A stretch of DNA of 64,000 nucleotides from CAYRFQ01 sp964423615 (lineage in GTDB: Bacteria; Planctomycetota; Planctomycetia; Gemmatales; Gemmataceae). The notes beneath the pieces are model-generated. The model was not told the DNA's origin. It worked only from the letters and a program-made list of their open reading frames with translations, and searched no databases. The stretch's first letter is position 1, and the number at the start of each line of letters is the position of its first letter. This document shows, piece by piece, positions 29,160-38,312 of the stretch. The DNA is taken from positions 124,001 through 188,000 of the forward strand of contig CAYRFQ010000005.1 of the NCBI GenBank assembly GCA_964423615.1, written 5' to 3'. A program made the translations under genes and the position numbers.

Positions 29160-30560
29160 TCAGGACTGTGGTCCTTCGAGATAGTATCCAAGCGCCTGCC
29201 CAAGCTCAAGAGCGCTTTGATACCGATCCGTTGGCTCTGGCATCAAACAAGTAAGACAGATGGTTTCGAGATCGGTGTCGATGCGTGGCATCCGCCAAGA
29301 CGACGGCAGCAGGCGGGTCGCTCGAAGCCCTCCCAGGACATCCACAGGCTTGGCTCCCGTCGGGACGACTTCACCAGTGAGCAACCTATATAAGATGGCT
29401 CCAAGTGAGTAGACATCGACAGCATGACCAATCTCTTCTACGTCTCCAGCTATTTGCTCAGGGGCCATGTAGGCAGGCGTCCCCGCGAAGATTGGAGTTC
29501 GGGAACTATCCTTTGCTTCCAAGTCCCACGCCAAGTCAAAATCCGTGAGGAGGGGAACCGCATTCAGCACTTCCTCTCGCTTTTCGGCTCCGTTGCTCTC
29601 TGGCATTCGCAACAAAACGTTGCCAGGTTTGATGTCTCGGTGGACAAAACCCTCACGGTGGATAAAGTGTGTTGCCTGAGCTAAGGTTTCAATAAGCTGC
29701 GCAGCATGACAAGGAGCCCACGGCTCCGTGGTCAAATGCGATTCAAGACTCTTGCCTTGAACAAACTCCATGACCTGATAAGGACCACTTGAGCACTCAC
29801 CAATCCCAAGCACGCGAATCACATTGGGGTGTTGTAATCGGGCTGCGACATGGGCGCCCCAGCGTAATCTTTCTTCTGGAATTTTCATCTGTCCTCGGCA
29901 AACCGGGTGATTACACTCGGTGTTCCGAAGGGTTTTAATCGCAACTTGCTGTCTGCGTTCGCGATCTTGGGCCAGGTACACGACTCCCGTCCCACCCCGT
30001 CCAATCACCTCGATAATCCGGTACCAGGGAATGCGAGGAATGTTTTCGAAACAAGAGTGATACTTGGTCGTCTGGGCTTGATTCGCTCCGCCCTGAGGAC
30101 TGTTGCTGAAAACGTTGGGCGAGAGGCCATCACGGAGTTGAGCCAGAACGATTTCCTCAGGTTCACTCGCGGCCAGTCGCGATGCGAGAACTCTCTCTTG
30201 GGCAGGGATGTCGAGGGCGCACAAGAAACGGATGTCTCGCGCAAAATTCGGAAATCGGTGAAGGTACTCTTGAGTATTGAGCGTGTCTCCGGACCGCAAT
30301 CGAAGATCGATTTCGCTCAAAATGAGGTCCGCAGCGAGTGCCGAATTAGACAACAACGCAGGAAATTGTTCTAAGTAGGACTCAGCCTGCATCGGAATCC
30401 CCGCTCGCCAACGGAGGTGTTGGTGGGCGCGCAAGATTGCAAGTTGCTCCTCCGCCGGCCGTGTCCCCAGGCTCGCTCGTAATTGGGCCAAGGCGCCTGG
30501 GGCGAAGTCGAGTGTAGGAGAAGTCGAAAAGTCCATTGTCCAGCGATCAATCGGGTCCAT
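29160..30560 (-). CDS. Ser/Thr protein kinase coupled to an ECF sigma factor
   Basis: From ATG 30560 the protein is 466 residues. The first 180 residues are helical and resemble N-terminal parts of planctomycete kinases (LRAHQHLRWRAGIPMQAESYL, LILSEIDLRLRSGD). The Hanks-type kinase domain follows: glycine loop GRGGTGVVYLA, VAIK lysine near 208, catalytic HRDIKPGN near 315, and a metal-binding motif that reads DFD instead of DFG (LLTDFDLAWDL). APE is present as YMAPEQ. There is no membrane segment or sensor domain after the kinase. The start overlaps the end of the ECF sigma gene by 14 bases, which argues for co-translation. The DFG change leaves the Mg-binding Asp in place, so activity is possible. 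Confidence 0.92.
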   Translation of the reverse strand: MDPIDRWTMDFSTSPTLDFAPGALAQLRASLGTRPAEEQLAILRAHQHLRWRAGIPMQAESYLEQFPALLSNSALAADLILSEIDLRLRSGDTLNTQEYLHRFPNFARDIRFLCALDIPAQERVLASRLAASEPEEIVLAQLRDGLSPNVFSNSPQGGANQAQTTKYHSCFENIPRIPWYRIIEVIGRGGTGVVYLAQDRERRQQVAIKTLRNTECNHPVCRGQMKIPEERLRWGAHVAARLQHPNVIRVLGIGECSSGPYQVMEFVQGKSLESHLTTEPWAPCHAAQLIETLAQATHFIHREGFVHRDIKPGNVLLRMPESNGAEKREEVLNAVPLLTDFDLAWDLEAKDSSRTPIFAGTPAYMAPEQIAGDVEEIGHAVDVYSLGAILYRLLTGEVVPTGAKPVDVLGGLRATRLLPSSWRMPRIDTDLETICLTCLMPEPTDRYQSALELGQALGYYLEGPQS

Positions 30561-31146
30561 TGCAAGTCTCGACAACGTCTAAGTGGTTTTCGATTCGGGC
30601 CATCGAGCGGGTAAACCGCTTGCGAATCGCTTCTGGGCTCACCCCAAGTTCTTCACCGATTTGCGACCATGACCATGCACTGGAACGCAACATGGCGACG
30701 CGACGTTCCTCCGTGGTCATTGACTGCCAAGTTCGTGCCCATAGCTCCCGGTGGATGACGGTAGGCAACAATTCCGTCTTCCGGTCGCCGAGTGATGCCT
30801 CGAAAATCTCCGAAGAGTCTGCGGTCAATGGGCAGTACCTTTTTTGGCAATGTTCTTTCTTCCAGTACCCCAAAACTTCGTTCCGAGCCATCGTAAGCAA
30901 CAAGGCTTGCAACTGACCAGGATGCTCGATTTCGAATTTGCCATTGCGGATTCCTTTCAAGAACTTAACCATCAACTCTTGAAAGACATCCATTGGCTCT
31001 AAAGACCGACATAATGCTTTGTGAGTGATCCATGTCCGAATCCGCGTACACAAAGGACCTTGAACCATCTGGACAAACTGAGTCATGACGACTTCGTTGC
31101 CAGCCAGCAACTCACTCACAAATAATTGGAAAGAATCGAGTTCCAT
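30547..31146 (-). CDS. Planctomycete-type ECF sigma factor
   Basis: A 199-residue ECF sigma factor. Region 2 covers about 20-100 (FVQMVQGPLCTRIRTWI, SLEPMDVFQELMVKFLKGI) and region 4 about 135-190 (TTEERRVAMLRSSAWSWSQIGEELGVSPEAIRKRFTRSM). This class, encoded directly ahead of a Ser/Thr kinase, is characteristic of Planctomycetota, where the kinase is thought to replace an anti-sigma factor as the signal input. Here the kinase gene starts inside the sigma gene's last codons. No strong SD precedes the ATG at 31146. Confidence 0.92.
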   Translation of the reverse strand: MELDSFQLFVSELLAGNEVVMTQFVQMVQGPLCTRIRTWITHKALCRSLEPMDVFQELMVKFLKGIRNGKFEIEHPGQLQALLLTMARNEVLGYWKKEHCQKRYCPLTADSSEIFEASLGDRKTELLPTVIHRELWARTWQSMTTEERRVAMLRSSAWSWSQIGEELGVSPEAIRKRFTRSMARIENHLDVVETCNGPD

Positions 31147-32080
31147 TGGTCACACAAACCTGATCTAGCATGTATCATTTCCGATGGCCTTTGTTGGCAC
31201 TCAAGTGGTCACGAATGGAAGCTCAAAACGATACTGAAAATGATCAAGAGCTGCGCAGCCCAAGTGGCAATGACACCTCGCGTGGTGTTGCCAAACAGCG
31301 CAAAGAAGCAAACAGGGATTTCTCCACGGGCTGAATCCATCGTGCCTGGTACTTGAGCCTCGCATTTCTCATTAGCATGCAAGGATTTCACTCAAATAAG
31401 CGAAACTTCACAGCCCAAAGTGACACTTTTTTAGAATTTCTGTGGGAAAAATTTTCATGAAATACCTGACGAGAGGGATATTGAATTCAACGAAGTTGGT
31501 AGGTATTGTGGACTGAGACAGGAAGGCTAAGCAAAAAAGCGAGTGTATGGTTCTGTTGATCTAAAATAGCTAATCTTAACAAGAAAAATGGAAGTGCGAT
31601 ACTACTTCAACAACCAATACTCGATGCAAAAATAAGTTCTTTGGAGACAAATTTTCGATTTTCTTTTGGAATGATTCTGATTTGACAAAGGAAGACCGGT
31701 CGTTGTTGATGTTTCTATTCTGTACCGCGCAACAGCGAGAGTTGACGGAGGTCAAAACCTACAAAAACTAACGATAGTTTTTTCACAACTTTTCCACAAT
31801 TTTCTGTCCGCTTCTTCCAGATTTGGCGTTCTTATTAGTAAAGGTGTGATCAAAACTTGATACTAACGGTCAGGTATTAATTTTTGTCTCTGTCACAATC
31901 TTGTGGAACAGAATATTTATGAGAAATTATACGTAGAAATATTTATATATATTAAGTTAGCACTGGTGTCAAAATGCTTTTTTCTTGACTTTTGACAAAA
32001 AGTTTAATTAAAAGTTTTTTGCACAACAGTTGACTTATAAAACAAGAAATATACGAGACAATACTAGAATAAAAAACTAA
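31147..32080. other. AT-rich non-coding region
   Basis: Nearly 1 kb without a credible gene. From about 31400 to 32080 the sequence is clearly AT-richer than all its neighbours by eye, with runs such as AATATTTATATATATTAAG (31935-31955) and AAAAGTTTAATTAAAAG (31997-32014). TTGACT/TTGACA hexamers occur at 31985, 31992 and 32030, but none has a good -10 box at normal spacing. It could be a strong promoter region for the RNA below, a protein-binding region, or foreign DNA. Confidence 0.5.
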
Positions 32081-32180
32081 TTCGCCGGAAACTCGACGTG
32101 TGGGGCGTCGGGTAAGGGAGAGCGAGGACTTGCTCTACCACCACTCGACCTTGGTGGTACGAGCAATCCTCGTCTTTTTA
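32081..32180 (+). ncRNA. Candidate small RNA ending in an intrinsic terminator
   Basis: A GC-rich block of about 100 bases interrupts the AT-rich region. It contains a small hairpin CGACG-TGTGGGG-CGTCG (32094-32110), a purine-rich single-stranded stretch GGGTAAGGGAGAG, and then a long terminator stem. No open reading frame fits. There is no plus-strand gene upstream that would need this terminator, so the terminated transcript is best explained as an independent RNA starting in the AT-rich region. The 5' end is a guess. Confidence 0.4.
32123..32180 (+). terminator. Strong intrinsic terminator
   Basis: CGAGGA-c-TTGCTC-TACCACC (32123-32142) pairs with GGTGGTA-c-GAGCAA-TCCTCG (32153-32172), about 19 base pairs with two single-base bulges and a 10-base loop, followed directly by TCTTTTTATC. 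It acts on plus-strand transcripts; the minus strand has no T-run. Confidence 0.75.
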
Positions 32181-32299
32181 TCGCAAAGCCGTTAAGTCAA
32201 CAAACTATGTTCCGCGGACACCACGCGATCTAAAGAGGCCTCTACTTCAAAGTCCGCTACTTCTTAAGAAAAAACCAAACTCACATAACACAATCGGCT

Positions 32300-33979
32300 T
32301 CACTCCGAATCCTGGTTCAGAACTGTCCGCTTGACCAAGTCATATCGCTTGGTTGATTCAATAGCAACATAGCCAATGCCATCCTTGGTTCGAGGTAGCT
32401 TGGCATCGTAGAAGTAAACCTTCCCTTTTCCCACGACTTCCGCAAGGGATTTCCTGACGATAATGGCCGTCGATTCGTCTATACCAATTCCCAACAGTTG
32501 CGGATACTTGGTGACGAGATAGTTCATATCTTTCAGCCGGCCCCGTTGGCTGAAGTGCTGGTCGATCGCTACGCCTTTGAGAAATCCCAAACCACGTTCG
32601 TAGCCTTCGGCAACAATATTAAGATTTCCATAGACGGCTCCTCTGGCCATGTATTCACCTTGGATGGACGCTCCTGCCGAAGACCCCATAATGACGCCAT
32701 TTCGTTCGAGGACTTTGTGCATTAACAGGTGAACCTTGGTGTCGCGATAGGCATCGACAAAACGCCACTGCCGGCCACCTCCGAACCAAATTCCTGTCGC
32801 CTCCTGGAACGCCTTGATGTACTTGGGGCTTTCGACAACATCGCGTTTTCGACCGGGCAGGACTGTGACGGTTTTGGCTCCGTATTTTTGGAACAACCCA
32901 GCCAACCGGCTTTGGTTAGAAATTGGATCTGGCTGCGCCGTCGGTAAAATAAGCAGCTTCGCTTTCTTACCGCCAGCCAACTCCACAAACTTCTGGAAAA
33001 GACCTTTTGGCGTACCGCCGCCCCCGACGATGATCAGCGTCCCCTTTTTCACAATTGGGCGTTGTGGTTTTTGGGGAGGAAACTCAGTGCCTGCACGGGC
33101 ACGAGCCGACCGCCGCAAAGTCGTCAAGTCAGTGTAGCGGCGGGACTTTTCCAAAACCATTTGCTTGGCGGGCCAAGTTTTCGAAGCCGCCAAGTAGACG
33201 GTGATCTTCCCAGAAAGGACCCAGAATCGCCGACCTCGCAGATACAGCCCTGCTGCATTTCCCAATTCATATCCAACAGACCCCGGATTGTCCTTGATCA
33301 CGGAAGCGAGTCCGGGCTCTGATTTCTTTCGGCGGGCTAATGCGAATATTGAATCGGGAAAAAGGCCCAATCCAGACGTTGGCTCTTCGGAGTCCGTCTT
33401 GGCACCATGGAGATGTTTGTTGGCCAGCCATAACGTCGCTGTTCCTGAACTTCCTAAAACCCCTCCTCGCTTGAGCACGGTCTTGGCCTGCGAGAGAATG
33501 GTTCGTTTTTCGCCATCAGTCAAGTCCTCAGCACCCGACATATCCGCGAGCCAAACGCCATGAGCTCCGCGGAGAGCCTTGGTGAGCTTCTGCGCGTCGA
33601 GGCGGGCGTTCTTCGCTCCTCTGATAGAAACAAGAGAGAAACAAGCCTGCTTTAGAGATTTCTGCGACTTCAAAGTCGTCAGAATGTCTCGTGCCTGTTT
33701 CGCTTGCTTGGTCAAAACAAGAACAACGACGCGGACGTCCTTTTTGGGAAGAGCCGTTGTGAAGAACTTGATGGCGTTCTCACTCACAGGACCTGTCCCA
33801 CATAGTATGAGATGTCCCGGTAACCCCTCAGGAGCAATCCGAGTTTCTCTATTCCGTAGGTTGGATTGGTGTGGACCATCCGCATGCGTGACGTCACTAC
33901 ATCCGAGGATCAGAAGAGCGACCGCAACATGGGCACAAAATCGGGCACCCAAAGTTTTTGTAATCGAAAGCAGAACCAT
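32300..33979 (-). CDS. Peptidase S51 / cyanophycinase-like protein with duplicated domain
   Basis: From ATG 33979 the protein is 559 residues, with a hydrophobic N-terminus ending VALLILGCSDV that fits a lipoprotein signal. The C-terminal half is a peptidase S51 domain: GTLIIVGGGGTPKGLF, GIWFGGGRQWRFVDAY, the nucleophile Ser in GSSAGASIQG near residue 433, and IDQHFSQRGRL. The N-terminal half (about 50-215) looks like a divergent copy of the same fold: GHLILCGTGPVSENA, GVWLADMSGAEDLTD and GVLGSSGTATLW at the nucleophile position, where the motif is changed. Cyanophycinases cut Asp-Arg polymers; whether this one does is unknown. GTG 34003 is an alternative start. Confidence 0.85.
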   Translation of the reverse strand: MVLLSITKTLGARFCAHVAVALLILGCSDVTHADGPHQSNLRNRETRIAPEGLPGHLILCGTGPVSENAIKFFTTALPKKDVRVVVLVLTKQAKQARDILTTLKSQKSLKQACFSLVSIRGAKNARLDAQKLTKALRGAHGVWLADMSGAEDLTDGEKRTILSQAKTVLKRGGVLGSSGTATLWLANKHLHGAKTDSEEPTSGLGLFPDSIFALARRKKSEPGLASVIKDNPGSVGYELGNAAGLYLRGRRFWVLSGKITVYLAASKTWPAKQMVLEKSRRYTDLTTLRRSARARAGTEFPPQKPQRPIVKKGTLIIVGGGGTPKGLFQKFVELAGGKKAKLLILPTAQPDPISNQSRLAGLFQKYGAKTVTVLPGRKRDVVESPKYIKAFQEATGIWFGGGRQWRFVDAYRDTKVHLLMHKVLERNGVIMGSSAGASIQGEYMARGAVYGNLNIVAEGYERGLGFLKGVAIDQHFSQRGRLKDMNYLVTKYPQLLGIGIDESTAIIVRKSLAEVVGKGKVYFYDAKLPRTKDGIGYVAIESTKRYDLVKRTVLNQDSE

Positions 33980-34444
33980 CACATTCTCTATTCTGGAAAG
34001 CACACATTTTTCCGGGTGGACCGCCGTCCCGGAGCCATAACTACTTTACCCGAAAGAGGATCGAGATCAACAATTGTAAACGTTCGGCTAACCCGTGTCG
34101 TTGGAAAGTAAGGACTAATGGCGATTGAATCTTTTGTTGACAAAAGAACACCAATGTCTGCATTCCTCTGACAGGTAAAGATTTACATCACACAAAGCAT
34201 TAAAATAGTAGATTTATCCTTAATGTCGAATCGATGTAAGTCCTTATCTGGTAACACACAATTAACCGAGGGTTTACACAGATTAGTTATTGTCGTCCTG
34301 CGACTTTGTGAACAGGATGCCACTGAAAGATCTGGTGAAACTCTTTGGAGATTTGCTCGTGATCCTAGGAGTGTGTCCGAGAATTATTCTGTCCCTTTGC
34401 AGGATCAGTCTATGAACCGATCCTTTTGCCTTTGTTGTCACTTA
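33980..34444. other. Intergenic, no gene recognised
   Basis: About 460 bases upstream of the S51 gene. AT-rich patches near 34170-34220 could hold its promoter. The right part abuts the transposase remnant. Confidence 0.4.
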
Positions 34445-35890
34445 TTTGCTTCCCTGTGAGCACCGCGAACGGTACAACTTCAAAAGGTTGTGTGTCAGCC
34501 ACACCAAAGACCATTCGGCCCGAGCTTTTTCTAACCCACGTAGTAAAAATCTCCGAATCCTCGCGCACCTTTGATCTGACCAAAAACGGGCTCGACGATG
34601 ACTTGGCGCCTCGAGGATATATTGTGACCTTCTTGGCTTTTCAACCTCTGCTGCATCTTCTCCTTGGCACTCGTGGGGGTCTGGGCAGAACTATCTGAGC
34701 CACTTGGCGAGGCGAAGCCTGGACTATGGTTTTACCGACCAGTCGACATGGAAGCATCGATTCCCAAATCTTCCAAGTCTTGCGTAGCTTGTTCGCTGCA
34801 ATAACCACTATCGAGCGTATGGACGATTTTCTTCGCTTCTTGGCCGTTCTCATCAATCGGTGGGGCAATTCCGGCTCGCTCAAGATCCTCAAGCATCCTC
34901 TTGGCAATCGAAACCGCTTGTTGTTTGTTGTTGGCTTGATCGATCACTTCCGTGGCTACGATGATTTGGTTCTGTTCATCCACGCGGGCTTGAGCGTTGC
35001 CGGAATACTTCTAACACTCGTTCTTTTGCGTTATGATCTTCAGGTCGGGATCGGTGAATTTACTTCGGGCTTTGTCTTTGGGAATCTCCGATGGCTCGGC
35101 CGGTGCTTCTCCGCGGCGTTTCTTGCTCCCTTCTTGAGACTCATTTTCTTCTTCAGCTCGTCGTTGACGCAGAGCCTCGGCGGCTTGTTTTGCTGGTTCT
35201 TTCGAGCGATCTTTGGCTTCTCGAATTTTTTCCAATCGGTTTTCTCATCGTGCCAGTTCCTCGGGCAACTCGTTTCCCCGACGCGAACCGCGAACGGCGT
35301 CTTCGGTTTCATCGGTCTTTTTGGGCTTGTTCGAGCAGTTGCCTGATTTCTTCTTCGAGACGTTTTCATCTTTTTGGATGTACGAGTAAATCATGGCCTT
35401 GTAGCGCGAGGCATTGCCTCGGACCTTGGTTGTGTCGGTCGAAACGTTGCCTGAACGAGCCAAGCCCGCTTAGCCAGCGAGCCGAAGGACTTCGAGGCAC
35501 AATTTTCTCTACGTCGCCCAGATGAAATTGTTGAAAATCACTGATGGTTCGAAAATCGGGTCGATGGTTGCGGATGATGGCCAGAAAAGCGAGGTTTTGC
35601 TCGCAGACTAAGGAGATCTTTCAGGACGAGAAGATCCCGATACAGCAGCTGTAGAGCAACAATGTGAGCATCATGGCCGGTTCGAAAGGCGGGACGCCTC
35701 GGGTTTCGCTTTGGCAGGGTTGGTAGAAAAGCGTCAGAGCCAGTTCGTCCATAACATCGATAAGAAAGAAGATGAGATCGTAGTCTTGAGAGTTTGTCGT
35801 GGATCGAGAACAGTTCGATTCGGTAGGAGTCTGGTTGCCAACGTCGGAAAGTTTTTTGAGTTTCCGGCCGTATGGGCAACACTTCCAACA
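34445..35890 (-). pseudogene. IS1182-type transposase, frameshifted remnant
   Basis: Minus-strand fragments in different frames line up in the order of an IS1182-family transposase: TFRRWQPD near 35860, DELALTLFYQP...FEPAMMLTLLLYSCCIGIFSSRK (35625-35745), HRPDFRTISDF (35530-35580), VSTDTTKVRGNASRYKAMIYSYI (35380-35450), RRGNELPEELA (35245-35280), KFTDPDLKIITQKNE, DEQNQIIVATEVIDQANN (34930-34983), then VIVEPVFGQIK and the end RGLEKARAEWSLVWLTHNLLKLYR (34470-34545). At least four frameshifts and some stops separate these blocks, so the gene is dead. Terminal inverted repeats were not identified. Confidence 0.85.
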
Positions 35891-36361
35891 TCGCAACCAC
35901 AGGCGTCAAAGCAGCGGAAGATGCAAAGATTTTGACAAAAAGGTCCCGGAGAACGAGTAGACGGACGACTGTCAACACCTTATTGCCCGACACCCTCCAA
36001 GCAATACCTTTTCTGGGCAGCAACCAGGATTTTGAATGCCTGGAAATGAGGTCAGCTTGGTGGTTCCTCGCTTGTTCCAGCTGAGCACCCTTTGATTGAC
36101 TACCAACTTTTCAAACCAACAAACTCTGTTTGAGACAGCTCTCTCCAGTGATTCGGCAGGGCGAGTGACTGGTTCCGTTGCCGTTGTGACCAAGGTATGT
36201 TTCCGGGCCTTGATGCGTTCCAGTAAAGACCCTAAGACCAAGCTGGAGTTTGGCTTTCCGACAACAGCCAGAAGACTCGAACCTCTCCAGCCAGAACGGT
36301 TGAAGAGGCTCGAATGCTCGAGCGAAGAGATGCGTTACCGAATGGCAAACGTTTTCACGGA
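35891..36361. other. Intergenic between IS remnant and surface-protein gene
   Basis: About 470 bases downstream of the LEDR-motif gene (minus strand). Nothing recognised; no clear terminator hairpin found. Confidence 0.4.
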
Positions 36362-38032
36362 TTACTCACCGCCGGGGAGGTCGAATTCAATACTGAGGCC
36401 ACCGCCGGTATTGAAGCCACCAAAGTCCCCGCCGTCGACAACACCAAACGCAAACCCAGGGCCAACGAAGTCGTTGAAGAAGTATTCAATGAAATCGTTA
36501 CCGCCGTCGTTCGTGCCCATGTCGACGGTAATGCCCTGCAAGAACGTGTTGCCCGTCGAGGGAGATCCGAATGTGCCAAGTCGGACGTAGTCACTACCAT
36601 CGCCAGTTTTGATGAGAGCCTCGCCACCAACGGTGTTCCCGAACAGGTCGACGAACTCATTGCCATCACCTTGTGCAAGGACCTTGAGTAAGTCGTCGAT
36701 GACGTTGTCGATGAGTGTTACGATGTCACCCAAATTGCTCGACTTGACATTCGCGATCAGCTTCTTCGCGAAATACGAGGCTTCGACGTTCAAATCATCA
36801 TCGCCGCTGCCCGTGATGAATCTCGCATCACCGGTGAAGCGGGAGTCGTCGACGTCAACGATGTCGTCCCCATTTCCGGTGTTGACTTTCGTCTGGCCCA
36901 TCTTTCCGAACCGAGCCGTATTCACAACGAATTGGTCCAACACGACGGTGTCGTCGTCGTTTCCAGTGGTGATCTCTGCAGCGCCAGTATCCATCGTGAA
37001 GTCGGAGATGTCGACAATGTCGTCGCCATTACCTGTCGTGATGGTCAATCCGCCGACCATGGGTGGGTTGTTTCCAGGAGGGTCAGAGAGGTCGACATTC
37101 GTGAGGACAACTGTGTCTGCCTGATCTCCGTTGCCCGACGTCGTGTTGATGGTGAGAGAACCATAGATTTCGGTATCAGAGATGTCAACTGTGTCGTTCT
37201 TTTCGCCAGTCTTGATGTGGACGTCGCCCCCAACGAAAGTGCTACCGATCGTTACGGTGTCCGTATCTGGACCATCGTCGTTCCCATCGTTGACTGCCGT
37301 GTCGACAGTCAAGTCGCCATCAAACGTGGAATCCGAGATCGTGACGTCGTCGTTATCGGAGCCGTTCTTAGCGCCGGTATCGATCGAGGTGTCGCCACCA
37401 ACATCGACTCCAACCAAGCTGACGTCGTCGTTGCCTTTGCTGGCATCGACATCCAAATCACCATCCACTTCAAGGTCAGTCAGGGTGACGGTATCGTTGC
37501 CACCGTTCGTTTTGATGTCGACATCGCCTTCGACGCCGTTGTCGGAACCACCGATCACTGTGACGTCATCGCTCCCGCCATTACCCGTAATCGTGAGAGT
37601 ACCACCCACATCGGTGTTCTCAACGAGAATGGTGTCATCCTGACCCTGACCATTAATCGTCAAATCACCTGGAAGGTCGCCGTCAGTGCCAGGCAACAGT
37701 GGGCTCACGGTGACAGAATCTTCACCTTTGGACATCTGGATGAGCATCTCAGGCGTCGCGCCTGCTGGAATCTTGAATGCCAAAATAGTGTCGAGTTCGC
37801 CCGTATTCGTGTTGAACACAAAATCGGTATCACTGCTGACCAGCACGAAATAGTCGCCGTTTTCAGCAACATCCGTTTGGACAGTAACCTCGTTGTCCTG
37901 GTCGTCGCCGGAGATAATGAACTGGGCGTCTGTGCCGGTCTCAACGTTGTAAGTGACCGCGATCAATGCAGGAACTGCACGATCTTCCAACGTTTCGAGA
38001 GACAAGTTCGTTCGGACGGGCTTGCTAGACAT
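36362..38032 (-). CDS. LEDR-motif surface protein with acidic Asp/Gly-rich repeats
   Basis: From ATG 38032 (AAGGAGAA upstream) the protein is 556 residues. It starts SKPVRTNLSLETLEDRAVPA, the planctomycete N-terminal export-associated motif. The rest is built of short imperfect repeats of about 22-25 residues around GNDDVTISDSTFDGDLTV, GGDVHIKTGEKNDTVDISD and TTGNGDDIVDISDFTMD, suggesting a right-handed beta-helix or beta-roll with calcium-binding Asp/Asn turns. Very acidic and with no Cys. Such proteins are extracellular and probably part of the cell surface or matrix. Stop at 36362. The antisense frame of 405 codons here is a shadow of the repeat. Confidence 0.88.
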   Translation of the reverse strand: MSSKPVRTNLSLETLEDRAVPALIAVTYNVETGTDAQFIISGDDQDNEVTVQTDVAENGDYFVLVSSDTDFVFNTNTGELDTILAFKIPAGATPEMLIQMSKGEDSVTVSPLLPGTDGDLPGDLTINGQGQDDTILVENTDVGGTLTITGNGGSDDVTVIGGSDNGVEGDVDIKTNGGNDTVTLTDLEVDGDLDVDASKGNDDVSLVGVDVGGDTSIDTGAKNGSDNDDVTISDSTFDGDLTVDTAVNDGNDDGPDTDTVTIGSTFVGGDVHIKTGEKNDTVDISDTEIYGSLTINTTSGNGDQADTVVLTNVDLSDPPGNNPPMVGGLTITTGNGDDIVDISDFTMDTGAAEITTGNDDDTVVLDQFVVNTARFGKMGQTKVNTGNGDDIVDVDDSRFTGDARFITGSGDDDLNVEASYFAKKLIANVKSSNLGDIVTLIDNVIDDLLKVLAQGDGNEFVDLFGNTVGGEALIKTGDGSDYVRLGTFGSPSTGNTFLQGITVDMGTNDGGNDFIEYFFNDFVGPGFAFGVVDGGDFGGFNTGGGLSIEFDLPGGE

Positions 38033-38312
38033 AACGTTCTCCTTCAGGGATGGACTGGGCTGTTTCAGAAAGAACTCTCTCTCCAACAACTGCCAGCCGG
38101 GGAATTAAGAAGCAAACTACAACTCAAAGGTAAGATGGGTTCAAACTGAACCATCCTGCCTAGCCAATAACCAACCACCTTTGAATTTCGAGTGTTATGA
38201 TGCCCCCAGTTTCTGGGGACACCTAGGTGGTTGAAATCAACAGTAGTTTTATGAGTAGTTTACTGGGAAGATGGGAGTAAGCCTGGGGGTGTTGGGTGGG
38301 TTTTGTGAGGGT

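Noticed and set aside
36932..38149. A 405-codon plus-strand frame
   Set aside because: It is antisense to the Asp/Gly-rich LEDR-motif protein; repeated GAC/GTC codons keep the opposite strand open by chance.
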